64,000 bases of DNA from Lachnoclostridium phytofermentans ISDg (GTDB taxonomy: Bacteria; Bacillota; Clostridia; Lachnospirales; Lachnospiraceae): the NCBI RefSeq assembly GCF_000018685.1, contig NC_010001.1:3686001-3750000 (forward strand), given 5' to 3'. A program made the position numbers and the translations under genes. The notes under the pieces were generated by a model. It had not been told where the DNA came from. It saw only the letters and a list, made by a program, of their open reading frames with translations, and ran no database searches. Shown one piece after another: positions 41,316 to 49,684 of the stretch. The stretch's first letter is position 1. The number at the start of each line of letters is the position of its first letter.

Positions 41316-42323
41316 ATGGAAGAACTTAAAACAATTACACAAGTAACAAAAGCATTTGGCGTTTCGACAAGGATGCTTCGCTACTATGAACAAATAGGAT
41401 TATTGCAAAGTCAGCGTATGGACGGCTATTCCTATAGAGTATACAGCGAAGAATCCTGTCTACGGCTTAATCAGATTATCATTTTACGCAAATTGCGCAT
41501 ACCTCTAAAGCAAATAGGTATATTACTTAATGATAGTAATACAGCGCATGCCATCGAGGTGTTCCTAGAAAATATCCATGAGCTGGATGAAGAAATCGAT
41601 TCTTTATCAACGATTCGGAATATTCTTAAAAGATTTGTGGATGAACTGCGTTCTAAATCCGGAGTTAATTTAAAATCTGATTTACTGAATGATATTACCT
41701 TGCTGTCAATGATTTCTCCTCTCTCTTTATCAAAGATTAATTTTAAGGAGGAAAACACAATGGAAGATTTAAACAAAGCAAGTGAGCAATTAAGCAAACT
41801 AAGAGACCGAGATGTACGAATCGTATATCTTCCGCCTGCAACTGTAGCAACTTATCAGTATGAAGGTGATGAACCTGAAATGCATGTCAATCAGGTAATT
41901 GATCAGTTTGTACGAGACAATGATTTAATACATAAAAAAACTGACTTAAGACATTTTGGATTTAATTCCCCATGTCCTGTGGATGGAACCGAATATCATG
42001 GTTATGAGATGTGGATTACTGTCCCTGATGACATAGTAATTCCTGAACCACTGACTAAAAAGCACTTTGAAGGCGGTTTATATGCTGCGTATATGATTCC
42101 TTTCGGAGCATTTGAGGAATGGGGACGCTTAAATGAATGGGTACAAAACAGCAGCTTATATGAGTACAATGGAAATTGGGACTCTAATAATATGTTTGGC
42201 TGGCTTGAAGAGCATTTGAATTACATAAATCATGTTATGTTAGAAAATTCCGAGCCGGAAGGCTTACAGCTCGATTTGTTAATACCTATTAAGGAAAGAA
42301 ACTCTGAGTTAAGTTCTAAATAA
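41316..42323 (+). CDS. MerR family regulator with GyrI-like effector-binding domain
   Basis: The 335-residue protein has a MerR helix-turn-helix at residues 1-70 (TQVTKAFGVSTRMLRYYEQI), a helical dimerisation segment, and from about residue 160 a GyrI/AraC effector-binding-like domain (RIVYLPPATVATYQYEGDEP, then YAAYMIPFGAFEEWGRLNEW). GAGG is six bases before the ATG at 41316. The most striking point is an internal in-frame ATG at 41760 preceded by AAGGAGG, which could give the effector domain alone. Such regulators usually respond to small hydrophobic or cationic molecules; the target gene is unknown. Confidence 0.88.
   Translation: MEELKTITQVTKAFGVSTRMLRYYEQIGLLQSQRMDGYSYRVYSEESCLRLNQIIILRKLRIPLKQIGILLNDSNTAHAIEVFLENIHELDEEIDSLSTIRNILKRFVDELRSKSGVNLKSDLLNDITLLSMISPLSLSKINFKEENTMEDLNKASEQLSKLRDRDVRIVYLPPATVATYQYEGDEPEMHVNQVIDQFVRDNDLIHKKTDLRHFGFNSPCPVDGTEYHGYEMWITVPDDIVIPEPLTKKHFEGGLYAAYMIPFGAFEEWGRLNEWVQNSSLYEYNGNWDSNNMFGWLEEHLNYINHVMLENSEPEGLQLDLLIPIKERNSELSSK
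41745..41762 (+). promoter_or_regulatory. Internal ribosome binding site and start inside the MerR gene
   Basis: AAGGAGG (41745-41751) is followed after 8 nt by ATG (41760-41762) in the reading frame of the regulator. Translation from it would give a 187-residue protein (41760-42323) starting MEDLNKASEQLSK and containing the complete GyrI-like domain. The site is stronger than that of the full-length start. Confidence 0.6.
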
Positions 42324-42525
42324 ACCCTATATCGTTCTCTAGGTCTTTACCACAGAATTGCGGTTGTTTATCCGATTTAAATGCTTTTTCGAAGTATACT
42401 AGTTTTAAATTCACCAATATTATCAAGTATAATAAATACAACTTATTTAAAACTATTAGTGACGGATTAAATTTAGTTAACTACGAAAATTATTTTGAAA
42501 TTACTCCTTAGAAAGGATATATTAT

Positions 42526-42747
42526 ATGAGGATAAGAAAAACAATCGTAATTATAACAATATTTTGTTTGGTGTTCTTTTTAAGTAGCACTAATCAACTA
42601 ACAAGTGAGGCTAAAACAAACCGTACAGATATTTCTAAAGAACAGTATATACGTACTTTACAGTTAATATTTCATCCTTATATCCAAGATGAAGTTCATA
42701 ATCGTTACGGTGATTATGCTTATGTTGAGTTGGTTCATAATTATTAA
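42526..42747 (+). CDS. Small secreted protein, possibly a truncated DUF3888 protein
   Basis: The 73-residue product has a signal peptide (RKTIVIITIFCLVFFLSS, cleavage likely after EA near residue 29) and then LQLIFHPYIQDEVHNRYGDY, which resembles the start of DUF3888 proteins found secreted in bacilli and clostridia. DUF3888 proteins are usually longer, so this may be a truncated copy. AGAAAGGATATATT precedes the ATG. Function unknown. Confidence 0.6.
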   Translation: MRIRKTIVIITIFCLVFFLSSTNQLTSEAKTNRTDISKEQYIRTLQLIFHPYIQDEVHNRYGDYAYVELVHNY

Positions 42748-42773
42748 TTTCTTATATGGATTATTAGTCAAAA

Positions 42774-42812
42774 AGAGTGTCAGAAGTGTAATATACATTC
42801 ATCTGACACTCT
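42774..42812 (-). terminator. Terminator between nrdD and the DUF3888-like gene
   Basis: AGAGTGTCAGA (42774-42784) and TCTGACACTCT (42802-42812) form a perfect 11-bp stem. The T-run (CTTTTTGAC) is on the minus strand, so it best serves nrdD, about 160 nt upstream, but it could stop both converging transcripts. Confidence 0.75.
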
Positions 42813-42971
42813 GCTAATGATAACATTTGAAAACAAATTTTTTTTGTTTTTATTGATATTTCTAATTATTCAACAAATATCATATCGAAAATTTCTTATG
42901 CTCGCTCATTCTTTATAAATAATGCATTCTAATTATGCAATAGTTTTTAATTTCATAACTGTATACCGACT

Positions 42972-45098
42972 TTAAATATGAAGTACTCTCGCATTAATTT
43001 CTTTTGTTTTTCCCTTATTCCAGAAATTTTCCCCTAAATAACCACAGGTTCTACGAGTTACATTCATCTTTGCATGGTCTTTATTTCCGCAATTTGGGCA
43101 CTCCCATTCAAAATCCTCATTAATTTTAATCTCACCATCAAAACCACAAACATGGCAATAATCTGATTTTGTATTAAATTCTGCATATTGAATGTTATCA
43201 TAGATAAATTTCACTATTTCTTCTAATGCTTCCAGGTTGTGGCGCATATTTGGAACTTCTATATAAGAAATTGCACCGCCGCTGGAGATTACCTGAAACT
43301 GGCTCTCGAAAGTGAATTTGCTAAATGCATCGATATCTTCACGTACATCCACATGATAGGAGTTTGTATAATAACCTTTGTCTGTAATGTCCTTAATGTC
43401 ACCAAAACGCTCTTTATCAATTCTTGCAAAACGATAGCAAAGAGATTCTGCAGGTGTTCCATATAATCCAAAACCTATTCCGGTTTCTTTCTTCCAGGTA
43501 TCCGCTGCATCTTTGAGGCGATTCATAATACGAAGTGCAAATTCGGTTCCTTCCTTCTGTGTATGGCTTACCCCTTTCATAAGCTTCGTTACTTCATATA
43601 AGCCAATATATCCTAAAGAAATGGTAGAATAACCGTTATGCAACAACTTATCGATAGTCTCTCCCTTTTTCAGTCTAGCGATCGCACCATACTGCCAATG
43701 GATTGGGCTAACATCAGAGATCGTACCTTCTAATGCTCTATGTCTGCACATAAGTGCTTCAAAACAAAGTGCTAAACGTTCCTCTAAAAGCTGCCAGAAT
43801 ATTTCCTCATCACCATTTGCAATAATACCAATCTGAGGTAGATTTAAGCTAACTACACCTTGATTAAAACGTCCTTCGAATTTATAATCTCCATTTTCAT
43901 CCTTCCATGGAGATAAGAAACTACGGCATCCCATACAAGAGAATACATTTCCTTCGTAATTCTCACGCATTTTCTTAGCGGAGATATAGTCTGGATAGAG
44001 ACGCTTTGCGGAGCATTTTACAGCAAGCTTTGTAATATAGTCGTATTTACCGCCTTTTAAACAGTTATGTTCATCCAGTACATAGATTAACTTTGGGAAA
44101 GCAGGAGTAATATAAACTCCCTTTTCATTCTTAATTCCTTCTAAACGCTGACGAAGAATTTCTTCTATAATCATTGCATTTTCTTCAATATACTCATCAT
44201 CTTTATCAAGGTTTAAGAATAGCGTAACAAATGGAGACTGGCCATTTGTGGTCATCAAAGTATTAATCTGATACTGAATTGTCTGAACACCGGAACGAAG
44301 TTCATCCTGTACTCTTTCTTGTACAAATTTCTCAATTACTTCTTCACTAGCTTCTCCATTAAATAAAGATTCATAGCGCTTTCTATATTTGTCCATACTG
44401 TGGCGAAGATACTTTCCTAAATGACGAATGTCTACAGACTGTCCACCATACTGACTACTTGCTACAGCAGAAATAATTTGTGTCATAACGGTACAAGCAA
44501 CCTGAAAACTCTTTGGAGATTCAATCAGCTTTGCATTCATTACCGTACCATTTTCAAGCATATCCTTTATATTAATCAAACAGCAGTTAAATATGGACTG
44601 AAGGAAATAATCCGCATCATGAAAATGTAGGATCCCTTCCTCATGAGCTTTTGTAATCTTTTCTGGTAATAACAAACGTTTTGTTAAATCCTTCGATACC
44701 TCACCTGCGATTAAGTCACGTTGTGTGGAGGCAATGACAGCATTTTTATTCGAGTTTTCCTCCATAACATCTTCATTACTATGTCTGATTAAACTCATGA
44801 TGGACTCGTCTGTCGTATTCGCTTTTCTTACTAACTCTCTGCGAAAACGATAGATAATGTAGGTTTTTGCTAATACAAACTTACGCTCTGCCATTAATTT
44901 TTGCTCAATCATATCTTGAATTTCTTCAACATACATCGTATCCTTCTTAAGATGTTCAATCCCTAGAATAATCGCTTCAATCTTGTCCTCGGTGATCTTT
45001 TCTTTAGGATCCACCTCATCGTTTGCTTTGCGAATTGCAACTAAAATCTTATTTCTGTCATAATCCGTTACCCTACCATCACGCTTAACTACCTTCAT
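42972..45098 (-). CDS. nrdD: Anaerobic (class III) ribonucleoside-triphosphate reductase
   Basis: The 708-residue enzyme makes dNTPs without oxygen. It begins with an ATP-cone (residues 1-95, VVKRDGRVTDYDRNKILVAI) for allosteric control. The glycyl radical site is Gly686 in RRTCGYLGENFWNKG near the C-terminus, preceded by the zinc site made of CHVCG and CPNCG. GTATPAESL-type barrel sequences (GLYGTPAESLCYRFARIDK) are also clear. Tandem NrdR-like boxes lie upstream, and the ~195-nt leader contains a nested hairpin. Its activase gene nrdG is 2.2 kb downstream. Confidence 0.97.
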   Translation of the reverse strand: MKVVKRDGRVTDYDRNKILVAIRKANDEVDPKEKITEDKIEAIILGIEHLKKDTMYVEEIQDMIEQKLMAERKFVLAKTYIIYRFRRELVRKANTTDESIMSLIRHSNEDVMEENSNKNAVIASTQRDLIAGEVSKDLTKRLLLPEKITKAHEEGILHFHDADYFLQSIFNCCLINIKDMLENGTVMNAKLIESPKSFQVACTVMTQIISAVASSQYGGQSVDIRHLGKYLRHSMDKYRKRYESLFNGEASEEVIEKFVQERVQDELRSGVQTIQYQINTLMTTNGQSPFVTLFLNLDKDDEYIEENAMIIEEILRQRLEGIKNEKGVYITPAFPKLIYVLDEHNCLKGGKYDYITKLAVKCSAKRLYPDYISAKKMRENYEGNVFSCMGCRSFLSPWKDENGDYKFEGRFNQGVVSLNLPQIGIIANGDEEIFWQLLEERLALCFEALMCRHRALEGTISDVSPIHWQYGAIARLKKGETIDKLLHNGYSTISLGYIGLYEVTKLMKGVSHTQKEGTEFALRIMNRLKDAADTWKKETGIGFGLYGTPAESLCYRFARIDKERFGDIKDITDKGYYTNSYHVDVREDIDAFSKFTFESQFQVISSGGAISYIEVPNMRHNLEALEEIVKFIYDNIQYAEFNTKSDYCHVCGFDGEIKINEDFEWECPNCGNKDHAKMNVTRRTCGYLGENFWNKGKTKEINARVLHI

Positions 45099-45158
45099 AT
45101 AACCTATCCTTTCTTGTTTCTAAAATTTTTGTCTTAGGTATACCCCCAAAATGATTGC

Positions 45159-45196
45159 CCCTTATTTTCCACCCTAAGAGGGATGGTAATAAGAGG
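45159..45196 (-). other. Nested hairpin in the nrdD leader
   Basis: CCTTATT pairs with AATAAG(A)GG and an inner CCCT pairs with AGGG, in the region between the predicted promoter and the nrdD start. Its role is unknown; it could stabilise the leader. Confidence 0.4.
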
Positions 45197-45292
45197 CTCT
45201 TATAAATAAGTTATTCTTCTTTTAAAGTGCAACGAAAGAAATTTTAAAATATATTATCTTATAAATATAATAGCATAGTTAAAAGGATAAGT

Positions 45293-45340
45293 CTACTACA
45301 TATTGTTTCTTTTTTAGATTCCAATAACTAGATATAGTGG
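45293..45340 (-). promoter_or_regulatory. Tandem NrdR-like boxes upstream of nrdD
   Basis: Two 16-bp sites, 45293-45308 (minus strand AAACAATATGTAGTAG) and 45325-45340 (plus strand TAACTAGATATAGTGG), each match about 12 of 16 positions of the NrdR consensus ACACWATATATWGTGT. Their starts are 32 bp apart, the three-helical-turn spacing typical of NrdR boxes. A possible TATTAT -10 box lies at 45267-45272, so the first box would cover the -35 region. Confidence 0.6.
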
Positions 45341-45414
45341 TTTTAATTTTCTATCTATTCTGAATTATTCGATTGTTGCGTACAGTTTTCAGTTATTAAA
45401 TGACCTAAGACCTA

Positions 45415-46554
45415 TTATGATAACCTCATTTTAAAGTCTTCATAGCCAAATTGTTTGACAATTACAATTCCTTCTTTTTCTGTGTATGCAACGATAGAAG
45501 GTAGGTTGATTCCGTTAAAGGTATTATTTTTCACCATGCTGTAATGAGACATATCGCAGAAGACTAATATATCCCCTTCTTTTAATGGCTCATCAAAAGA
45601 ATACTCTCCCACAACATCCCCTGCCAGACAGGTAGGTCCCCCAAGGCGATAAGTATAAGCTTTTTCTCCGGCTTTACCAGCTCCTATAATTTCTGGGCGA
45701 TATGGCATTTCAAGAACGTCAGGCATATGACATTCAGCAGAAGTATCTAATATGGCGCATTCTCCATGCTCACCACAAACATCTAATACCTTAGTAACCA
45801 GGTATCCCGTATTTAAGCCAATTGCTTCTCCAGGTTCTAGATAGACTTCTATTCCATAAGTCTCTTTCATATGAAGTATAGAAGAAATCAGACTCTCCAC
45901 ATCGTAATCTTCTCTTGTGATATGATGCCCTCCACCAAAGTTTATCCACTTCATCTTTTTTAATAGGAAGCTAAACTTTTCTTCCACGACTTTTAAGGTT
46001 CGAACTAGGACATCTGAATTTTGCTCACACATGGTATGAAAATGCAATCCTTCCAATCCTTCTAAATCCTCTTCCTGTATATTATCAAGGATTGTACCTA
46101 ATCTTGAACCCTTTGCACAAGGATTATATAAATCTACCTCGATTTCTGAGTATTGTGGATTCACTCTTAATCCACAGCTTACCTTTTTTCCTGATTTTTG
46201 TATTACTTCTTTATATTTAAGCCATTGTTTCGGTGTATTAAATACAATATGATCACACAGAGAGATGATTTGCTCCATCTCAGATTCTTGATAGGCAGGA
46301 TTAAAGATATGCACTTCTCCTCCCATTTCTTCTTTCCCAAGCCTTGCTTCAAATAAAGAACTAGCTGTAGTACCTGCTAGGTAAGATCCAATCAACGGAT
46401 AATAATAAAACATGGAAAATGCCTTTTGTGCTAATAGTATTTTACAACCAGTTTGGTCCATAATACTTTTTAATAAGGATAAGTTTCGTTTTAGTAATCG
46501 CTCCTCTACAACATAGGAGGGGGTTGGAATTTGACTAAAGTCGATCTCTTTCAT
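45415..46554 (-). CDS. nspC: Carboxynorspermidine/carboxyspermidine decarboxylase
   Basis: The 379-residue PLP enzyme of the alanine-racemase/ornithine-decarboxylase fold decarboxylates carboxyspermidine to spermidine (or the nor-forms). NspC motifs are visible: PTPSYVVEERLLKRNL, KILLAQKAFSMFYYY (PLP Lys), LEGLHFHTMCEQ, WINFGGGHHITREDY, and CDMSHYSMVKNNTFNG near the C-terminus. It is the last gene of the polyamine run, 153 nt after the synthase gene. With arginine-derived putrescine the natural product is expected to be spermidine. Confidence 0.95.
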   Translation of the reverse strand: MKEIDFSQIPTPSYVVEERLLKRNLSLLKSIMDQTGCKILLAQKAFSMFYYYPLIGSYLAGTTASSLFEARLGKEEMGGEVHIFNPAYQESEMEQIISLCDHIVFNTPKQWLKYKEVIQKSGKKVSCGLRVNPQYSEIEVDLYNPCAKGSRLGTILDNIQEEDLEGLEGLHFHTMCEQNSDVLVRTLKVVEEKFSFLLKKMKWINFGGGHHITREDYDVESLISSILHMKETYGIEVYLEPGEAIGLNTGYLVTKVLDVCGEHGECAILDTSAECHMPDVLEMPYRPEIIGAGKAGEKAYTYRLGGPTCLAGDVVGEYSFDEPLKEGDILVFCDMSHYSMVKNNTFNGINLPSIVAYTEKEGIVIVKQFGYEDFKMRLS

Positions 46555-46707
46555 AAATTACCTCTTTTCTGCGTTGCTTTTGTCTTGTATGCGAACAATA
46601 CGTATCATCAAGTTTGTGGATTCAGGCGAGACACAGACTTGCAAATTTTCTTCTTTTTCTAAAAAAGCAGTTGCAAAGTGTTTAAATTTGCAACTGCCCT
46701 ACTGCCT

Positions 46708-47907
46708 TTAATCTACTAATACAGGTTTAAAATTCTCTTTCCAAGGAAGCCCAAAGCGGTTTAATTCCTCCATAAAAGGATCTGGATTAAACTCTTCTAC
46801 ATTAAATACGCCTGGTTTCTTCCACTTACCTGTTAGTACCATCGCTGCACCAATCATTGCAGGAACCCCGGTGGTATACGAAATTGCCTGGGAGCCCACT
46901 TCTTTGTAACATTCCTGATGGTCACATACATTATATACATAATAAGTAACTTCTTTTCCATCCTTAACGCCCTTATAAATACAGCCAATATTTGTTTTAC
47001 CTACCGTACGTGGTCCTAGTGTTGCTGGATCAGGTAATACTGCTTTTAAGAACTGAAGCGGTACGATTTGCTTTCCTTCAAATTCAATTGGTTCAATCGA
47101 AGTCATACCGACATTTTCTAGACACTTAAGATGTCTTAAATAACTCTCTCCAAATGTCATAAAGAAGCGGATACGCTTAATCCCCTTGATATTAATTGCT
47201 AGGGATTCTAACTCCTCATGATGAAGAAGATACATATCTTTTTGTCCAACTTCTTCGAAATCATATACTCTCTTAATTTCCATCGGCTCAGTCTCTACCC
47301 AGTTACCATTCTCCCAATAGCTTCCGTTTGCAGAAACTTCACGGATGTTAATCTCAGGATTAAAGTTTGTAGCAAATGGGTAACCATGGTCACCACCATT
47401 ACAATCTAAAATATCTATTTCATGAATTTCATCAAAATAATGCTTCATTGCATAGGCAGAGAAAACACCTGTGACACCTGGGTCAAAACCACATCCAAGA
47501 ACTGCTGTGATACCAGCCTTTTCAAAACGTTCGCGGTAATCCCACTGCCACTTATATTCAAATTTTGCTGTATCTAAAGGTTCATAATTTGCAGTATCTA
47601 GATAATCTGTCTTCGTCTCTAGACAAGCATCCATAATAGTTAAATCCTGATATGGAAGTGCAACATTGATTACAATATCAGGCTTGTACTCATTAATTAA
47701 TGCGACAAGCTCAGGTACGTTATCTGCATCTACTTGTGCAGTTGTAATTTTGGTTTTACCGCCATCTAACTTATTCTTAAGGGCATCACATTTAGATTTT
47801 GTTCTGCTTGCAATACAGATATCTGTAAACACATCAGAATTTTGACAACACTTGTTTACAACAACACTTGCTACGCCTCCGGCGCCGATAATTAATGCTC
47901 TACTCAT
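46708..47907 (-). CDS. Carboxynorspermidine/carboxyspermidine synthase (saccharopine dehydrogenase-like)
   Basis: The 399-residue NADPH-dependent enzyme condenses aspartate semialdehyde with putrescine (or diaminopropane) to carboxyspermidine. It has the Rossmann start MSRALIIGAGGVASVVVNKC, LGCGFDPGVTGVFSAYAMKH and the CNGGDHGYPFATNFNPE segment typical of this branch of the saccharopine dehydrogenase family. AAGGAG lies seven bases before the ATG at 47907. It lies between speB and nspC, forming a complete carboxyspermidine route. Confidence 0.93.
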   Translation of the reverse strand: MSRALIIGAGGVASVVVNKCCQNSDVFTDICIASRTKSKCDALKNKLDGGKTKITTAQVDADNVPELVALINEYKPDIVINVALPYQDLTIMDACLETKTDYLDTANYEPLDTAKFEYKWQWDYRERFEKAGITAVLGCGFDPGVTGVFSAYAMKHYFDEIHEIDILDCNGGDHGYPFATNFNPEINIREVSANGSYWENGNWVETEPMEIKRVYDFEEVGQKDMYLLHHEELESLAINIKGIKRIRFFMTFGESYLRHLKCLENVGMTSIEPIEFEGKQIVPLQFLKAVLPDPATLGPRTVGKTNIGCIYKGVKDGKEVTYYVYNVCDHQECYKEVGSQAISYTTGVPAMIGAAMVLTGKWKKPGVFNVEEFNPDPFMEELNRFGLPWKENFKPVLVD

Positions 47908-47947
47908 TATAGTTCTCCTTAATAATTCCAATTTAGGTAAATTTCTT

Positions 47948-48802
47948 TTATTTCATCAACATTAGCATCATCTCTCGAAGTAGCTTACACGCCAAAGCTG
48001 TGGAAGCTCCACTTTGGTCATATATTGGTGAAAGCTCATTCATATCTGCTGCTACCACCTTCAATCTTGTAACCTTTTGCAAGGCATCAAATAATTGAGT
48101 AAAAGTAGCACCGCCAGCTTCTGGTGTACCCGTTCCTGGAAATACCGATGGATCAAGTACATCCAAATCTACCGTAAGATAGACCGGAACTTGCTTTCTT
48201 TCCAATTCCTCAACCACAGCATCCAAGGTGTGAAAATCAAATCTACAGGTAGTAACGTGTTCATTTCCGAATAAAAACTCTTCCCTATCTCCACTTCGGA
48301 TTCCAAACTGATAGATTTTGTTATCCCCCACTAACTCATGACATCTTCTCATAACCGTTGCATGAGACAGTTTTACTCCAAGATAATCCTCTCTTAAATC
48401 TGCATGAGCATCAAAATGTATGATATGCACATCTGGATACTGTTTTACAACTGTCCGCATCGCCCCTAAAGTTACTAAGTGCTCTCCTCCAATCATAAGT
48501 GGAAACTTTCCGTCCTTTAAAACATTAGCAGTAAACTCCTCTATCAAAGAAAGTGGTCTGACTGGATCACCAAAAGGAAGTTCTAAATCTCCCCCATCAA
48601 AGATCTGATAATCCGTCAAATCTTTCTCTTGATATGGGCTAAAGGTTTCTATTCCATAACTCTCATTTCGAATTGCAGCACTTGCAAATCTTGTACCGGG
48701 ACGATAAGAGGTGGTACCATCATACGGAGCTCCAAACAATACCATCTCGCTTTCTTCATAGTTAGCATCACAACCTAAAAAGGTATGTATGTTTTTATTC
48801 AT
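47948..48802 (-). CDS. speB: Agmatinase / ureohydrolase family
   Basis: The 284-residue ureohydrolase converts agmatine to putrescine and urea. Mn-binding motifs are intact: GGEHLVTLGAM, HFDAHADLREDY, and DLDVLDPSVFPGTGTPE. It overlaps the end of speE by 8 nt. Because it is coupled to speE, it could instead act on N1-aminopropylagmatine if SpeE uses agmatine; the sequence does not decide. Confidence 0.94.
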   Translation of the reverse strand: MNKNIHTFLGCDANYEESEMVLFGAPYDGTTSYRPGTRFASAAIRNESYGIETFSPYQEKDLTDYQIFDGGDLELPFGDPVRPLSLIEEFTANVLKDGKFPLMIGGEHLVTLGAMRTVVKQYPDVHIIHFDAHADLREDYLGVKLSHATVMRRCHELVGDNKIYQFGIRSGDREEFLFGNEHVTTCRFDFHTLDAVVEELERKQVPVYLTVDLDVLDPSVFPGTGTPEAGGATFTQLFDALQKVTRLKVVAADMNELSPIYDQSGASTALACKLLREMMLMLMK

Positions 48803-49646
48803 AGCTGCCTAACAACTCCTTTACGTAATTTGGTAGATAGAAACATCCTTTGTGCAAATCGGTATTGTAATATCGAACAGGTAGTTTAAGCTCGTTCCAT
48901 TTCTTGTCGTTTAAGTCCTTAATCGGGTCATATTTCTTTGATGCAAATCCAAACAACCAGTGTCCAGATGGGTAGGAAGGGATATGACATTGATACACTG
49001 TGCTTAACGGAAATACAGCTGTAATATGACGATGTGCTTTTTGTACACTTCCGGAATGCTCATTGTAAAATGGGCTTTCGTGCTGATTGATTAAGATTCC
49101 GTCATCATGAAGTGCCTTATAACAGTTTCCGTAAAATTCTCTTGTAAATAAACCTTCTGCTGGTCCGAATGGATCAGCACAATCAACTATAATCAAATCG
49201 TATTCATCTTGTTTTCCACGGACAAAACGTAATCCTTCTTCAAAATGCATCGATACTCTTTTATCATTTAACTTACAAGCCGTAAAAGGCATATATTCTC
49301 TACAAACTTGTACAATTTCTTTGTCAACTTCCACCATATCGATATGCTCTATCGTATCGTATTTTGTTAGCTCCCGAATCGTTCCACCATCTCCTGCTCC
49401 AATCACAAGGACATTACGGATATTCGGATGAACTGCCATAGGAACATGCGTTATCATCTCATGATAGATAAATTCATCCTTTTCCGTTATCATCATTTCC
49501 CCATCTAATACAAGTACACGTCCGTATTCGTAGGTTTCGATGATGTCGATCCGTTGAAACTCACTTTCTACACTAACTAGCTGCTCTTTCATTTTGATAG
49601 AAAAGCGTACGTCTTTTGTGTGTTGATCTGTATACCAAAGTTCCAT
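48795..49646 (-). CDS. speE: Polyamine aminopropyltransferase (spermidine synthase)
   Basis: The 283-residue enzyme transfers an aminopropyl group from decarboxylated SAM to an amine acceptor. It has the beta-hairpin start, then EFIYHEMITHVPM, VLVIGAGDGGTIRELTKY (SAM site), IIVDCADPFGPAEGLF (catalytic Asp) and YPSGHWLFGFASK. No SAM decarboxylase gene (speD) lies in the window. It is 39 nt downstream of speA and overlaps speB. Confidence 0.95.
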   Translation of the reverse strand: MELWYTDQHTKDVRFSIKMKEQLVSVESEFQRIDIIETYEYGRVLVLDGEMMITEKDEFIYHEMITHVPMAVHPNIRNVLVIGAGDGGTIRELTKYDTIEHIDMVEVDKEIVQVCREYMPFTACKLNDKRVSMHFEEGLRFVRGKQDEYDLIIVDCADPFGPAEGLFTREFYGNCYKALHDDGILINQHESPFYNEHSGSVQKAHRHITAVFPLSTVYQCHIPSYPSGHWLFGFASKKYDPIKDLNDKKWNELKLPVRYYNTDLHKGCFYLPNYVKELLGSYE

Positions 49647-49684
49647 ATATTACCTCTTTTCTTACACACTTATAATTTCACACT

